A stretch of 19,221 nt of DNA from JAXGPP01 sp964436865 (GTDB taxonomy: Bacteria; Planctomycetota; Planctomycetia; Pirellulales; Thermoguttaceae). The first letter of the stretch is position 1, and every line of letters starts with the position of its first letter. Positions 1-8,382 of this stretch are shown piece after piece. The DNA lies in NCBI GenBank assembly GCA_964436865.1, contig CAYTFK010000109.1:1-19221 (forward strand), in the 5' to 3' direction. The notes beneath the pieces were generated by a model that saw only the letters and a list, made by a program, of their open reading frames with translations, searched no databases and was not told where the DNA came from. The translations under genes and the position numbers were made by a program.

Positions 1-3000
1 CCGTTGGTGTCCGATTCCGGGCTGCCAAAGGCGTCCAGAAGCGCCTTGGTAAATGCGCCGTGGCCCCAACTCGGATCCTCAAGACTCACCTCGCGCGGCA
101 GCGAAGAAGAGAACACCACCGCGCCGCACTCTTCCGAAACGAGGTCGTGGAGCGGGTCTTCCCAGGCAAGGCTCTTCGCTCCGGTTACTCCGCCGCTGTG
201 GCAGGTGTCGACAAACAGCATCACCTTGCAGGGCAGATCGCGGAGCACTTCCTTGATTTCGCTGAAGCGGACCGCCGTGCTCCGGAGGCTGTCGGGATCC
301 ACCTCATGCGTGGCCAGGTAGTAGTTCTGCCGCGAATCGCGAATCCCGTGCGCGGAGACGAACATCACCGCCACATCCCGCTGGGTGACGCTCTTCACCA
401 GCCAGTCCATCGCCGAGAGGATGCTTCGCGACGAAGCCTCCTCGTTGACCACCAGCTTTGTGGCAACCTCGTCGTAGACCAGCCCCTCCTGCGCCTGCCA
501 GGCGGCGGTGAAAGCCTCGGCATCGCGATCGGCAAAACGCAGGTTGAACTGCTCTTTGGAATACTTGGAAACGCCGACGGCAAGCAGATAGAGCTTGGGT
601 TTCTGTATCTCCGTCTGGACGGCATCACAGATCACATTGACGGTGACCGCCTGGCTGGTCGATGCCGGATTCGCGGCAATCACCGAGATCTGGTTGGCCC
701 CCGGCACAAGCGGCACGCTGCGGCTGAAGCTGGTCCGCGGCTTGTCGGTCGCCGCCTCAACGGCCAGGCCTTTCTCGCCCAACGGGCGGCCGTTCACCAG
801 CAGCGTCACCTCTTTGACCGGCAGGTCGTTCTGTGTCTGGATCTCGGCCAGGACGTTGATCTCCGTGGCCGCGGTTCGCGAGCCCTCCGCGGGGGCGATG
901 ATCCGCACCCGCGGCGGCTCCATCTGCCGCAGCGTCTCCGTCTGGCGAAAGTCGACCAGCGTTACCGGAGTCGCCGTATCCCCCTGGGCGCGGCGGACCG
1001 CCTCTTCGACGCTCCCCGTCTCGAGTACCAGATCGATGATGTCCGGCCGGTAGAGTTGCTTGCGGAACTGGTGCGCGGGGTAGAACTTCGCGCTTCGCTT
1101 CGGCCCCTGGTTCACGTGCCAGCCGATGAGACGGTCGGCTCCGGGTGAGGCATCGTAGTAGCCCTGCGGCGTCCAGATCACCCAATCGCGCTCGCCCGCA
1201 ACAAGCAGGCTCAACAGCGGCTCGACCAGGTCCGAGCCTTCCTTCAGGGTGAGTTGCGTTTGGTACGGTTGCCCGTTCCGCTCCATGACGACGGGCACCT
1301 GCTGCCCAGGCAGATACTTGTACGTGCCGTTGATCCGCTCGTTGCCCAGTTCGGTGAGATTCTTGCCGTCCATGGAGACGAAGCGGTCACCGAGCTGGAT
1401 TCCGGCGGCGGCCGACGAAGTGCCCGGTTTCACTTCGATCACCGTATCGGAAAGGTAGCGGAAATCGACGTCGCCGGTCGGCCGGTAGTCCGTCAGACTC
1501 CAGATGCGAATCGTGCGGTCGGTGGAACTCGTCGTCAGGAAACGGCCGTCGACCGACTCGCTCAGCGAGGTCACAAACGACGTGTGGCCGACGAAGTCCC
1601 GCCGCTCCTCGTTGTTGGTGGGGTCGTAGGCAAACAGCACTCCGTTGTCGTCACCGACCACGACCATTGCCGCCGGGCCCAGTTGCGGCCGCCGCACGAA
1701 GCCGAAACACATGGGCGACGCCCCGGCGCGTATCTTATAGCTCTCGATCTTCACGCCGCCACGCAGGCAGTCGAGCAGGAAAAGATCGCCCGCTGCGCCC
1801 GGCTTGAGCTGCAAGTCGCCCACGATCGGCGACTCCCGCGGAAAATCGCCGCTCATGTCGGGCGAAACTCGCCGGCCGCCCAGATCGAAGACCTGTTCGA
1901 TGGTGCCAAAGTTGTTCCGGTTCCACTGTCCCGCGGGATGAGGGCGGGAACTGAAGCCGACCCGCTTTCCGGCCACGTCGAGCGAGGCGCGGTACATCGG
2001 CTGCCCGACACTGCGGAAAACCTGCCGCGCCTGCCCGGTGGAAGTGTCCCAGAGATGGACGTTGCCGAGCACGTCCGCCGAGGCAGCCAATTGGCATGAG
2101 GGGTCAAGCGCCACGGCCGTAATCACGTACTGATGACCGCGGTAGACCTGCGAGGGACGCGGCTGAAGCGAATTCCAGAACGCGACCCAGTAGCGCGGCT
2201 GCCCCCCTTCCTGGCCGCTGCCCCCGGCGAGCCACGCGCTGCGTTCCAGCCGCAAGCTGAACGCAGCGGGCTTGCCCTGGAAAGGGAACTCCATTCGCGG
2301 ACCAAGCGAAATCCAGTTTCGCAGTGCGTCGGGGATGGGGCTGCCCGGCGGAAGCCGCTGGCCTTGGAGGGCCGAAATGACCGCCAACCCGCTCACGTCG
2401 TTGGCCATGAGCAGCGGCTCTTCGGTCGGAAACTCGAAGAAGAAGTAGATTGGCTGATTGGGATCGCGCGGAGGAACCGTGGCGGCAATGCGGCGCGACG
2501 GCCAATCCCAGAGAAGGATCTTGCCGTTTTCACCGGCCGAAGCGAGGTAGCGGCCGTCGCGGCTGAAGGCCAGCCGCTTGGCCGGCGCGCTATGCCCGGC
2601 GAGCACTTCCTCAATCTCCTGGAACTGATCCGTGGCGTAAACGCGGATCGAACCGTCGTTGGTGTAGTCGTCGATGCCCACGGCCAAATGCCGCCCGTCG
2701 GGCGAGAAGGCCAGGGTGTAGCAGTTACCGTACGAATCCCGTTCTCGCTGGCCGCGAAGCGTGGCCACAAGCTCGCCGGTGCCGACGCGCCACACGCGGA
2801 CCTCTTTTCCTCCGGCCGCGGCCAGCAGCGAACCATCGGGACTGAGGGCCAGCCCGGTGACGAGCCCTGAGTACCCCTGCAAGTCGAGCACCAATTCGGC
2901 CCGTTCGGCAGGAGCGAGACTCTCCTCGGCTGCCATGCACCACGGTGCCGAGACGGCGGCGAAGACGGTGCAGATTATCGGGAGCAGTCTGTTGCGCGTC

Positions 3001-3020
3001 GTTCGCCCGAACACGTTCAT
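1..3020 (-). CDS. Exported WD40-PDZ-caspase (metacaspase-like) protein, 3' end outside window
   Basis: This open frame runs off the left edge, so only the N-terminal 1006 residues are visible. It starts with a signal peptide (basic start, hydrophobic core, processing near WCMAAEES). WD40 blades follow at about residues 50-180 and 300-510, with recognisable pieces such as LSPDGSLLAAAGG and STDRTIRIWSL. A PDZ-like segment lies at about 515-595 (GTSSAAAGIQLGDRF), then a GYYDASPGADRLIGWHVN module near 615-640. A peptidase C14 caspase-like domain begins near residue 807. The catalytic dyad is present: His891 in VSAHG and Cys940 in VDTCHSGG, 49 residues apart. The protein is probably an exported or envelope-bound protease whose activity is gated by the propeller. 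ATG 3020 is preferred because a GGGGA sequence lies 7-8 bases before it; ATG 3026 is the alternative. The preceding gene ends 46 bases upstream, suggesting co-transcription. The fold assignment is firm; the substrate is unknown. Confidence 0.9.
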   Translation of the reverse strand, partial: MNVFGRTTRNRLLPIICTVFAAVSAPWCMAAEESLAPAERAELVLDLQGYSGLVTGLALSPDGSLLAAAGGKEVRVWRVGTGELVATLRGQRERDSYGNCYTLAFSPDGRHLAVGIDDYTNDGSIRVYATDQFQEIEEVLAGHSAPAKRLAFSRDGRYLASAGENGKILLWDWPSRRIAATVPPRDPNQPIYFFFEFPTEEPLLMANDVSGLAVISALQGQRLPPGSPIPDALRNWISLGPRMEFPFQGKPAAFSLRLERSAWLAGGSGQEGGQPRYWVAFWNSLQPRPSQVYRGHQYVITAVALDPSCQLAASADVLGNVHLWDTSTGQARQVFRSVGQPMYRASLDVAGKRVGFSSRPHPAGQWNRNNFGTIEQVFDLGGRRVSPDMSGDFPRESPIVGDLQLKPGAAGDLFLLDCLRGGVKIESYKIRAGASPMCFGFVRRPQLGPAAMVVVGDDNGVLFAYDPTNNEERRDFVGHTSFVTSLSESVDGRFLTTSSTDRTIRIWSLTDYRPTGDVDFRYLSDTVIEVKPGTSSAAAGIQLGDRFVSMDGKNLTELGNERINGTYKYLPGQQVPVVMERNGQPYQTQLTLKEGSDLVEPLLSLLVAGERDWVIWTPQGYYDASPGADRLIGWHVNQGPKRSAKFYPAHQFRKQLYRPDIIDLVLETGSVEEAVRRAQGDTATPVTLVDFRQTETLRQMEPPRVRIIAPAEGSRTAATEINVLAEIQTQNDLPVKEVTLLVNGRPLGEKGLAVEAATDKPRTSFSRSVPLVPGANQISVIAANPASTSQAVTVNVICDAVQTEIQKPKLYLLAVGVSKYSKEQFNLRFADRDAEAFTAAWQAQEGLVYDEVATKLVVNEEASSRSILSAMDWLVKSVTQRDVAVMFVSAHGIRDSRQNYYLATHEVDPDSLRSTAVRFSEIKEVLRDLPCKVMLFVDTCHSGGVTGAKSLAWEDPLHDLVSEECGAVVFSSSLPREVSLEDPSWGHGAFTKALLDAFGSPESDTN

Positions 3021-3066
3021 GGCCATGTCCCCTGACTGGAATCCGACCGCGCGCCGTCCATTCGGA

Positions 3067-5007
3067 TCAGAACGCCGGCACGAATCCGCTGGGAGTCGAT
3101 GCCGCGGCCTCGGCTCGGAACAGATCCCAGCGATTATCGGCCGCGTTGACGGCGACGGTGATCTTGCCACTGATGCAGCATTGCTTCGCCGCACCGCCAC
3201 CCCGATCGAACTTGATCACGATCGGGTAATCCATGCTATGCGTCTTGGTGCCGTACGGCTCGACGCTGGCCCGCTGGTTCTGGATCACGTAATGGAACGG
3301 TTGCGGATTGCCGCTGTTGTCGATAACGGCCTGATAATTCTGGCGGTAGAGATTCCAGGTCTCTCCGCTCCGCTGGAACTGGTACGTCCCCGCGCTGAGC
3401 GTGTACCGCTGATCTCCCTGGCCGGCGCCGCGATCGTAGACAATGGTGGCCGTGGACGGCCGGAGATAATGCATCGTCCCGGGTTCGATCCGCGCTTCGC
3501 GGCCAGCTTCGATGAGTGCGTATTGCCAGGCGATCCCGTTGCTCGCTGCGTTGATGATCAGGATGCCGTCGGCATAACCGGTGTGGTCATAAGCATCGAC
3601 CGGCGTGCCCGACGACACGGGCAATCCGACCGCCCGAGCCACGCTGTCGGTCGTCATGCGAAGCGTTCCCTGTCCACCCGTGCCCACCATCACACAGCTA
3701 TTGTTGACCAGCACCGCGGAGCGGGCGGGAAGCTTGGGATTCCAGATCACGGTGACCGTTCCGGCCGGCAGATTGACGATATCGGCGGCCTGGCCGGGCA
3801 CCGCGCGAGCCAGGGCCTCCTGGATGGCCACATGCTCGCTCATCTCCTGAAGCATTCCTTCCACCGCCTGCCGGCGTTCCGCAGGCAATTCACGCGCAGT
3901 CAGGATGCCCCGCATCGCCTCAACATCCTGACGCGCCAGCGTGCCCGCTGCCGCCTTCGCCTGCACCTCGCCGATCGCCTTGCTGGCGGCCACCTGGCCG
4001 GAGATCTGAGCCGCCCGTCCGATGTCCTTGGCGTAGGTCGCCCACAGGGTCTGCGCCTGGGCCGCGTCGCCGCGCTGGATCGCTTCCAGAATCCGGATCT
4101 GGTCGTCCGCGCTGACGGCGCTCTGGCTCAGCTCGGCCAGAAGCTGTTGCTGGTTAATCAGTGCGCCATCGAGTTGCTGCGAAATGCCTTTGGCCATCTC
4201 TTGAAAGCGGCTGCTGAACACCGTCTTGGCATTGCCGAGTTCCGCGGCAGTGATCGGCCGCCCGCGGAGGCTGATCGCGTTGGCCAACGGCTCAACCACC
4301 ACCGGGGCAACCGCCCGCTGCGGCGGTGGAGGCGGATTGGAGGGCGGCGAGGGTTGCGATATTCCGCCGCCGTACGTGTTTCCATAGCTCGTGCTGTACG
4401 AGCCAGGTGGGTAGGTGTAGCCGCCGCTGCTGGACGGATAACCGTAGCCGCTGTCGCCCGCGCCGTAGTCCCATGGATTGGTGTTTGTGTTGGTCGGGTT
4501 CCAGTTCGCTCCAGGCTGTGCCCAGGCATTGGCCGGCTGCTGGTTGAGACCTTCCCACGGACCGCTCGCCGCACCGGGTTGATTCCAGCCCGCGCCAGGT
4601 TGCATGTAGTATTTCGGCTGTGCTTGCGGTGCATTTACCCCAGCATTCCCCCCTGACTGAAGCAATCCCGACCCGCCGAATAACCCGCCCGCAGGCGTGT
4701 TCCACGCGCTGCCCACTTGGCTGTGTGGAGCCATGATCGGCTCACGGGCGGTCGACAGCCCCTGGTTGCCCGTCTGATTCCAGCCGGCGCCCGCCTGAGA
4801 GCCGGGACCAAAGCTCTGAATGTTGCGGCCGCTTTGAGGGGACGGTTGGGGTTGCGGTTGCGGCTGGGGTTGGGCGCCTAGAATCGACCCGATGATGCTA
4901 AGCGTGCGTTGCCGCGCCTGCTCGTCATCCGCTCGGCACTCCGCTGGCGCCCCCCACGACACCACGACCAAACCAAGAGCGACCAGAAGATGCACCGTGC
5001 GGCTCAT
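3067..5007 (-). CDS. Exported protein with Pro/Gln/Gly/Asn-rich repeats and a C-terminal beta-rich domain, function unknown
   Basis: The protein has 646 residues. The open frame extends further upstream, but ATG 5007 is chosen because GGAGGAG lies seven bases before it and a classic signal peptide follows (MSRTVHLLVALGLVVVSWG, then AECRADDEQ). After a short helix come a PQPQPQP tract and four imperfect repeats around a GAGWNQ or GANWNP core, roughly residues 50-190, rich in Gly, Asn, Gln, Pro and Tyr. Residues about 230-400 are predicted helical, with many Ala and Gln residues (ISQQLDGALINQQQLLAEL). The rest looks beta-rich, with an adjacent Cys pair near the end (KQCCIS). I do not recognise a family. 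The next gene on the same strand, 46 bases on, is the WD40-caspase protein, so this may be its partner or substrate; that is inference. Confidence 0.85.
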   Translation of the reverse strand: MSRTVHLLVALGLVVVSWGAPAECRADDEQARQRTLSIIGSILGAQPQPQPQPQPSPQSGRNIQSFGPGSQAGAGWNQTGNQGLSTAREPIMAPHSQVGSAWNTPAGGLFGGSGLLQSGGNAGVNAPQAQPKYYMQPGAGWNQPGAASGPWEGLNQQPANAWAQPGANWNPTNTNTNPWDYGAGDSGYGYPSSSGGYTYPPGSYSTSYGNTYGGGISQPSPPSNPPPPPQRAVAPVVVEPLANAISLRGRPITAAELGNAKTVFSSRFQEMAKGISQQLDGALINQQQLLAELSQSAVSADDQIRILEAIQRGDAAQAQTLWATYAKDIGRAAQISGQVAASKAIGEVQAKAAAGTLARQDVEAMRGILTARELPAERRQAVEGMLQEMSEHVAIQEALARAVPGQAADIVNLPAGTVTVIWNPKLPARSAVLVNNSCVMVGTGGQGTLRMTTDSVARAVGLPVSSGTPVDAYDHTGYADGILIINAASNGIAWQYALIEAGREARIEPGTMHYLRPSTATIVYDRGAGQGDQRYTLSAGTYQFQRSGETWNLYRQNYQAVIDNSGNPQPFHYVIQNQRASVEPYGTKTHSMDYPIVIKFDRGGGAAKQCCISGKITVAVNAADNRWDLFRAEAAASTPSGFVPAF

Positions 5008-5206
5008 GGCAACACTCCTCCACGACCGATGAGCTTGGCCCCAGCCCCGTGAGGTGATTATATCGCCAACAAGCGGCAGGACGAGATCCCCAGAAAGTGG
5101 CAAATCGACCGCGCCGCGACGGGCTGGGTTTCGCAAGTCACCAAGGACCCGACGAAATCCGCTATTACTAGATAGCCGATGCGCTGATTTAGCCGACAGG
5201 TCCCGC

Positions 5207-5227
5207 AAAAGGCGGCGCTCAAAGCGC
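5207..5227 (-). terminator. Possible weak terminator after the zinc-ribbon gene
   Basis: Nine bases beyond the stop of the zinc-ribbon gene, the minus strand reads GCGCT-TTG-AGCGC followed by CGCCTTTTGC. The stem has five base pairs with a short T run. It is too short to be sure, but well placed. Confidence 0.3.
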
Positions 5228-5235
5228 GGGATCCG

Positions 5236-5922
5236 TCAATCAGTGGCGGTTAGCCACTTGAACATCCAGATGGGACTGCCGCACTCGCGGCACTGCTGGC
5301 CATTGGGGAGGACCTCGCCATGACAGAGGGTGCAGTCGGCGATGGCCGGCAGTTCTTCGGCTTGCTGATCACGAAAGCGGGCTGCCTGCTCCTTTTCGCC
5401 GAACGCCATGGCGGTTACCACCCGAACGGCTAAGGGCATCAGGCGGAACAAGACCAGAGGGGCACGCGTTGCTTCCGGCAGGGCTCGGCTCACCAGATCG
5501 GCGAACCACAGTCGGCGGTCTGTCGACCGCTTGCCCGAATAGGCGGCCAACCGCGCCATCGAGCGCGATTCCTTCTGCAACTCGCCGATCCACAGTTCGG
5601 TCAGCCAGGGCATATACCAGTCGCGCGGGGAGGAAAGGAACGAGTACTTCCGCACGCAGGCGGCCGACTCGGCGATTTCGAACAGGGCGATCTCGCGTTT
5701 CGTGACTCTTTCCGTCTTTTCCTCCGAAACCGGCATCAGCATCGAATCCATTCCGACAAGTTTTTCCACGTCGTCGTGCACCCGCGCGTAGAAAGCGTCG
5801 CGCAGCACATTGAGCCCGGCGACGAGGCTCTGGGCGACGGCCACTCCATCGGTTCGGCCCGATTGGCGGTTGAACTCCTCGGCAGAGGCGGCGAAAGGTT
5901 CAGTTTGTCGGTCTTGCGACAC
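5236..5922 (-). CDS. Uncharacterised protein with C-terminal zinc ribbon
   Basis: The protein has 228 residues from the proposed GTG at 5922. The frame stays open far upstream, but that part lies antisense-free inside the preceding gene in another frame and looks like non-coding shadow. The GTG comes 17 bases after that gene's stop, with TTGGGAA as a weak ribosome site. The main body (residues 1-190) is soluble and mostly helical, with many charged residues, and I do not recognise it. The C-terminus holds a clear zinc ribbon: Cys197-X2-Cys200-X10-Cys211-X2-Cys214 (CTLCHG then CRECGSP), ending in an aromatic tail WMFKWL. There is no signal peptide, so it is probably cytoplasmic. Tight spacing argues for an operon with the Spy-like gene. 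The GTG start is the least certain point. Confidence 0.7.
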   Translation of the reverse strand: MSQDRQTEPFAASAEEFNRQSGRTDGVAVAQSLVAGLNVLRDAFYARVHDDVEKLVGMDSMLMPVSEEKTERVTKREIALFEIAESAACVRKYSFLSSPRDWYMPWLTELWIGELQKESRSMARLAAYSGKRSTDRRLWFADLVSRALPEATRAPLVLFRLMPLAVRVVTAMAFGEKEQAARFRDQQAEELPAIADCTLCHGEVLPNGQQCRECGSPIWMFKWLTATD

Positions 5923-5939
5923 GGTCGTGTTCCCAATCT

Positions 5940-6431
5940 TTACCGGCCCACGGGCGAAACACCGCTCATGGGTGCAACCGGCCAACGCTGGGCGTCGGCC
6001 GGAGCTGAATTCTTTGTTTGCGACTGCCGCTTCAACATCTCCACCCTTTGACGTTGCGGCGGGGTAAGCACGCTGTAGACGCGGGCGTCGCGTTCCTTTT
6101 CGACCGCTTCGAGTTGCGCCTTGAGCATGTCGATCCGCGCTGCGTATTCTCGCTGAATGGCGTAGATCCGCTGCCGCTGTTCGTCGTTCACAACCTGGCC
6201 AAAGTGCGGCGGCAATCGCCCGCGATACTCCTTGCCCGAAGGAAGTCGGCCAGCCACTTGCCGCGGCACTCCGGGCTGCTGCAATCGGGCCCCGGGCGAA
6301 GTCGCGGGCCAATCCCCCAAATGAGCGTCTTGACCTGCCTGTCCAAGGGCGTCAGCCGAGAGGAGTGCCCACCCTCCCATGGCTGCCGCCACGACGACGC
6401 CCGCAATCGCCGTGAGCCAGGTCCGATTCAT
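5940..6431 (-). CDS. Spy/LTxxQ-like exported helical protein
   Basis: The protein has 163 residues from ATG 6431; GGAG lies nine bases upstream. A signal peptide or N-terminal anchor is clear (MNRTWLTAIAGVVVAAAMGG). The C-terminal half is a long charged amphipathic helix (NDEQRQRIYAIQREYAARI) ending in LTPPQRQRVEMLKRQ, which resembles the LTxxQ signature of Spy/CpxP-like periplasmic proteins. Such proteins bind unfolded proteins or metals in the periplasm, and short planctomycete versions are common and uncharacterised. The gene is followed 17 bases later by the zinc-ribbon gene and diverges from the sigma-54 activator across 217 bases. The LTxxQ assignment rests on helix character and one motif, so the molecular role is not proven. 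Confidence 0.75.
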   Translation of the reverse strand: MNRTWLTAIAGVVVAAAMGGWALLSADALGQAGQDAHLGDWPATSPGARLQQPGVPRQVAGRLPSGKEYRGRLPPHFGQVVNDEQRQRIYAIQREYAARIDMLKAQLEAVEKERDARVYSVLTPPQRQRVEMLKRQSQTKNSAPADAQRWPVAPMSGVSPVGR

Positions 6432-6648
6432 GACGTTAGACTCCGCTTTGAGGTTGCCCAGCCTGCCAGCGCGGCCATCATACTGCCTGTTTTCGCGGGC
6501 AACAAGTAGCGTGGATTTTGCCGTGAGGCAGCCTGGTTTGCCGCGCGGTGCCAGGTTGCGGGGAAAGCTCGCCCTCCTCGGTGCATTCCTTGGCGAAATA
6601 TCCAATAATGACGGGATTCGCCGACCGCGCCCTCTGCACGATTTGTCG

Positions 6649-8094
6649 ATGTCCACGATCCTGATAGTCGATGGCGACGAAGGACTCGTCCAGTTCCTCG
6701 CACGGTTATTCGTGAAGCAGGGCTGGGAGGTCGCTTCGTGCGGCGACAGTCCATCGGCACTGTCCCGTCTGAGTGCCGGAGATTTCGACCTCGTTTTGTT
6801 GGAGCATCGGCCCCCGGCTTTGGATGGATTGGCGGCGCTGGCGGAAATCAGGTCCCGCCGCCTGACGACGCCCGCCATCCTGATGACCGCCTGCGGCACC
6901 ACCGAAACGGCCATCGAGGCCATGAAGCGGGGCGCTTATGAGTACCTGCTGAAGCCGTTCGACACGGAAGAGCTCAAGCGCGTGGTGGCCGGCGCCCTGG
7001 AAGCCAGCCGGCTGATGAAGCAGGTGGTCGCGATTCCAGACGCGCTCACCCGGATCACCCCCGACAACGACGCCGGGGTCCGGCTGGTGGGCGCGCACCG
7101 CGAGATGCAGGAAGTCTTCAAGCTCATCGGCCAGGTGGCCGAGAAAGACGTGACCGTGCTCATCACGGGTGAAAGCGGGACCGGCAAGGAACTCGTGGCC
7201 CGCGCGATCTATCAGCATAGCCTGCGAAGCGACAGGCCATTCCTGGCCGTCAACTGCGCTGCCATCCCCGATAGCCTCTTTGAGAGCGAACTGTTCGGCT
7301 ACGAGCGCGGCGCGTTCACCGGCGCCGACCGGACCTGCGCGGGACGGTTCGAGCGCTGCGATACCGGCACGCTGTTCTTCGACGAAGTTGGTGATATGTC
7401 GCTCGGCACCCAGGCCAAACTGCTTCGGGTGCTCCAGGAAGGGACCTTCGAGCGGCTGGGCGGCAGCGAGCCGATTCGCGTTGACGTGCGGATCATCGCC
7501 GCCACAAACAAGGATCTTGAAACGGAGGTCGAGGCGGGCCGCTTCCGCGAAGATCTCTACTACCGGCTCAAGATCATCGCGATCCGCCTGCCGCCTCTCC
7601 GCGCGCGGATCGACGATATCCCGCCGCTGGTGGACTACTTCGTTGGGCGGCTCGCCAAAGAATATGGCAAACCGCTCCGCTACGTGTCCGATCAGGCGAT
7701 CCGGAAGATGCAGGCGTACGGCTGGCCCGGCAACGTTCGCGAGTTGGAAAACAGCCTCCGGCGCGCCGTGCTCATGTGCAAAGGCGACGTCCTGCTTCCC
7801 GAACACGTGCGGCTGGAGAACGAAAGCTCCGGGCAAGGTGGCCCGGGAATTCCTGTCGATCCGGTGCGTTTGCTCCGAGAACGGATCGAGGAACTCGCCC
7901 CGGAGATTCTGCGAATGTCCGGCCCCCAGGCGCGCGGCAACCTGATTGACCTCGTCGAGGAGGTGCTCGTCGCGCGGGCGCTGGCCGAATGCGGCAACAA
8001 CCAGGTTCATGCTGCCCGGCAACTGGGGATCAGCCGCAACACGCTTCGCCACCGCATCCGCAAGTACGATCTCGGCGCAGATGAGGCACACTGA
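6649..8094 (+). CDS. NtrC-like sigma-54-dependent activator with non-canonical receiver domain
   Basis: The protein has 481 residues. It has a receiver domain (about 1-120), a sigma-54 AAA+ domain (about 145-385) and a Fis-type helix-turn-helix (about 434-478, ending HAARQLGISRNTLRHRI). The AAA+ motifs are intact: Walker A GESGTGKE at 174-181, the sigma-54-contacting GAFTGA loop at 221-226, and Walker B LFFDEVG with D245/E246, so it should drive open-complex formation. The receiver is unusual. The phosphoacceptor Asp is Glu52 (DLVLLEHRPPALDGL), one residue of the acidic pocket is Gly9 (VDGDE), and Thr80 and Lys102 are kept. In enteric NtrC an Asp-to-Glu change at this site is known to activate without phosphorylation. 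No histidine kinase is adjacent. ATG 6649 begins the receiver fold directly; the longer frame upstream has no domain and no clear ribosome site was seen. The likely target is the sigma-54 promoter 207 bases downstream. Confidence 0.93.
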   Translation: MSTILIVDGDEGLVQFLARLFVKQGWEVASCGDSPSALSRLSAGDFDLVLLEHRPPALDGLAALAEIRSRRLTTPAILMTACGTTETAIEAMKRGAYEYLLKPFDTEELKRVVAGALEASRLMKQVVAIPDALTRITPDNDAGVRLVGAHREMQEVFKLIGQVAEKDVTVLITGESGTGKELVARAIYQHSLRSDRPFLAVNCAAIPDSLFESELFGYERGAFTGADRTCAGRFERCDTGTLFFDEVGDMSLGTQAKLLRVLQEGTFERLGGSEPIRVDVRIIAATNKDLETEVEAGRFREDLYYRLKIIAIRLPPLRARIDDIPPLVDYFVGRLAKEYGKPLRYVSDQAIRKMQAYGWPGNVRELENSLRRAVLMCKGDVLLPEHVRLENESSGQGGPGIPVDPVRLLRERIEELAPEILRMSGPQARGNLIDLVEEVLVARALAECGNNQVHAARQLGISRNTLRHRIRKYDLGADEAH

Positions 8095-8116
8095 AGTGCT
8101 TCTAAAAGAACACTTC
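8093..8116 (+). terminator. Stem-loop over the stop codon of the sigma-54 activator
   Basis: GAAGTG (8093-8098) pairs with CACTTC (8111-8116) and TTCT (8100-8103) with AGAA (8107-8110), leaving a one-base bulge and an AAA loop. No T run follows, so termination is uncertain. The right arm overlaps the first GAACA half-site of the presumed enhancer, so the symmetry may serve protein binding instead. Confidence 0.3.
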
Positions 8117-8188
8117 TGTTCATATATTGAACACATTCGCAAGTGATTTTATAGATTCAACTTGCGTATTGTTCATGCCATGTTGTTC
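8108..8188. promoter_or_regulatory. Cluster of TGTTC/GAACA half-sites, probable enhancer (UAS) for the sigma-54 activator
   Basis: The half-sites read GAACA at 8108-8112, TGTTC at 8117-8121 and TGAACA at 8128-8133. The middle and last form the inverted repeat TGTTCA-TATAT-TGAACA (8117-8133). TTGTTC recurs at 8169-8174 and 8183-8188, starts 14 bases apart. All lie about 140-220 bases upstream of the start site predicted from the sigma-54 promoter, the usual place for binding sites of this activator class. The stretch is also more AT-rich than its surroundings. Binding by the neighbouring activator is inference. Confidence 0.5.
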
Positions 8189-8300
8189 CATCAGTGTTGG
8201 TCTCCGAACCACATTGAGTCCCGCGGACCGGAATTCAGGTATTTGTCGTAACTTCCACGTAGCAAAGGCGTTACAAATTTCTGTCATCATGGCTCTCGCT

Positions 8301-8316
8301 CGGCACTTGGTTTGCT
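8301..8316 (+). promoter_or_regulatory. Sigma-54 (-24/-12) promoter
   Basis: The sequence is CGGCACTTGGTTTGCT, against the consensus TGGCACG-N4-TTGCW. The invariant GG (8302-8303) and GC (8314-8315) are separated by exactly ten bases; only the first T and the G after GGCAC differ. Transcription would start near 8327, giving a leader of about 56 bases to the small gene at 8383. It lies directly downstream of a sigma-54 activator gene and half-site cluster, which supports function. Confidence 0.8.
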
Positions 8317-8382
8317 AAACGTCCGCTCCCACGGTGTGCTTTGGTCCCTCCTGACCGCCCGGGATTGGAAGGAAGTGGTCGC

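Noticed and set aside
60..2870. Several plus-strand frames (60-1148, 1254-2099, 2133-2870)
   Set aside because: The minus strand of the whole stretch is one continuous frame encoding the WD40-PDZ-caspase protein.
2761..4656. Long plus-strand open frame (631 codons) over the repeat-rich exported protein gene and the start of the caspase gene
   Set aside because: Antisense to genes with signal peptides, ribosome sites and recognisable domains; its translation has no domain and spans two minus-strand genes, as expected from high-GC antisense frames.
5923..6312. N-terminal extension of the zinc-ribbon protein to 6312
   Set aside because: It lies within the Spy-like gene in another frame and is Arg/Ala-rich without structure; GTG 5922 just after the previous stop is more plausible.
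6536..6560. Sigma-54-like TGGCAC element on the minus strand upstream of the Spy-like gene
   Set aside because: The spacing to the only GC is nine rather than ten bases and the -12 element reads CGGC instead of TTGC.
6706..8142. Minus-strand open frame (478 codons) opposite the sigma-54 activator
   Set aside because: The plus strand encodes a full NtrC-like protein with all motifs; the antisense translation is Arg/Ala/His-rich with no motif.
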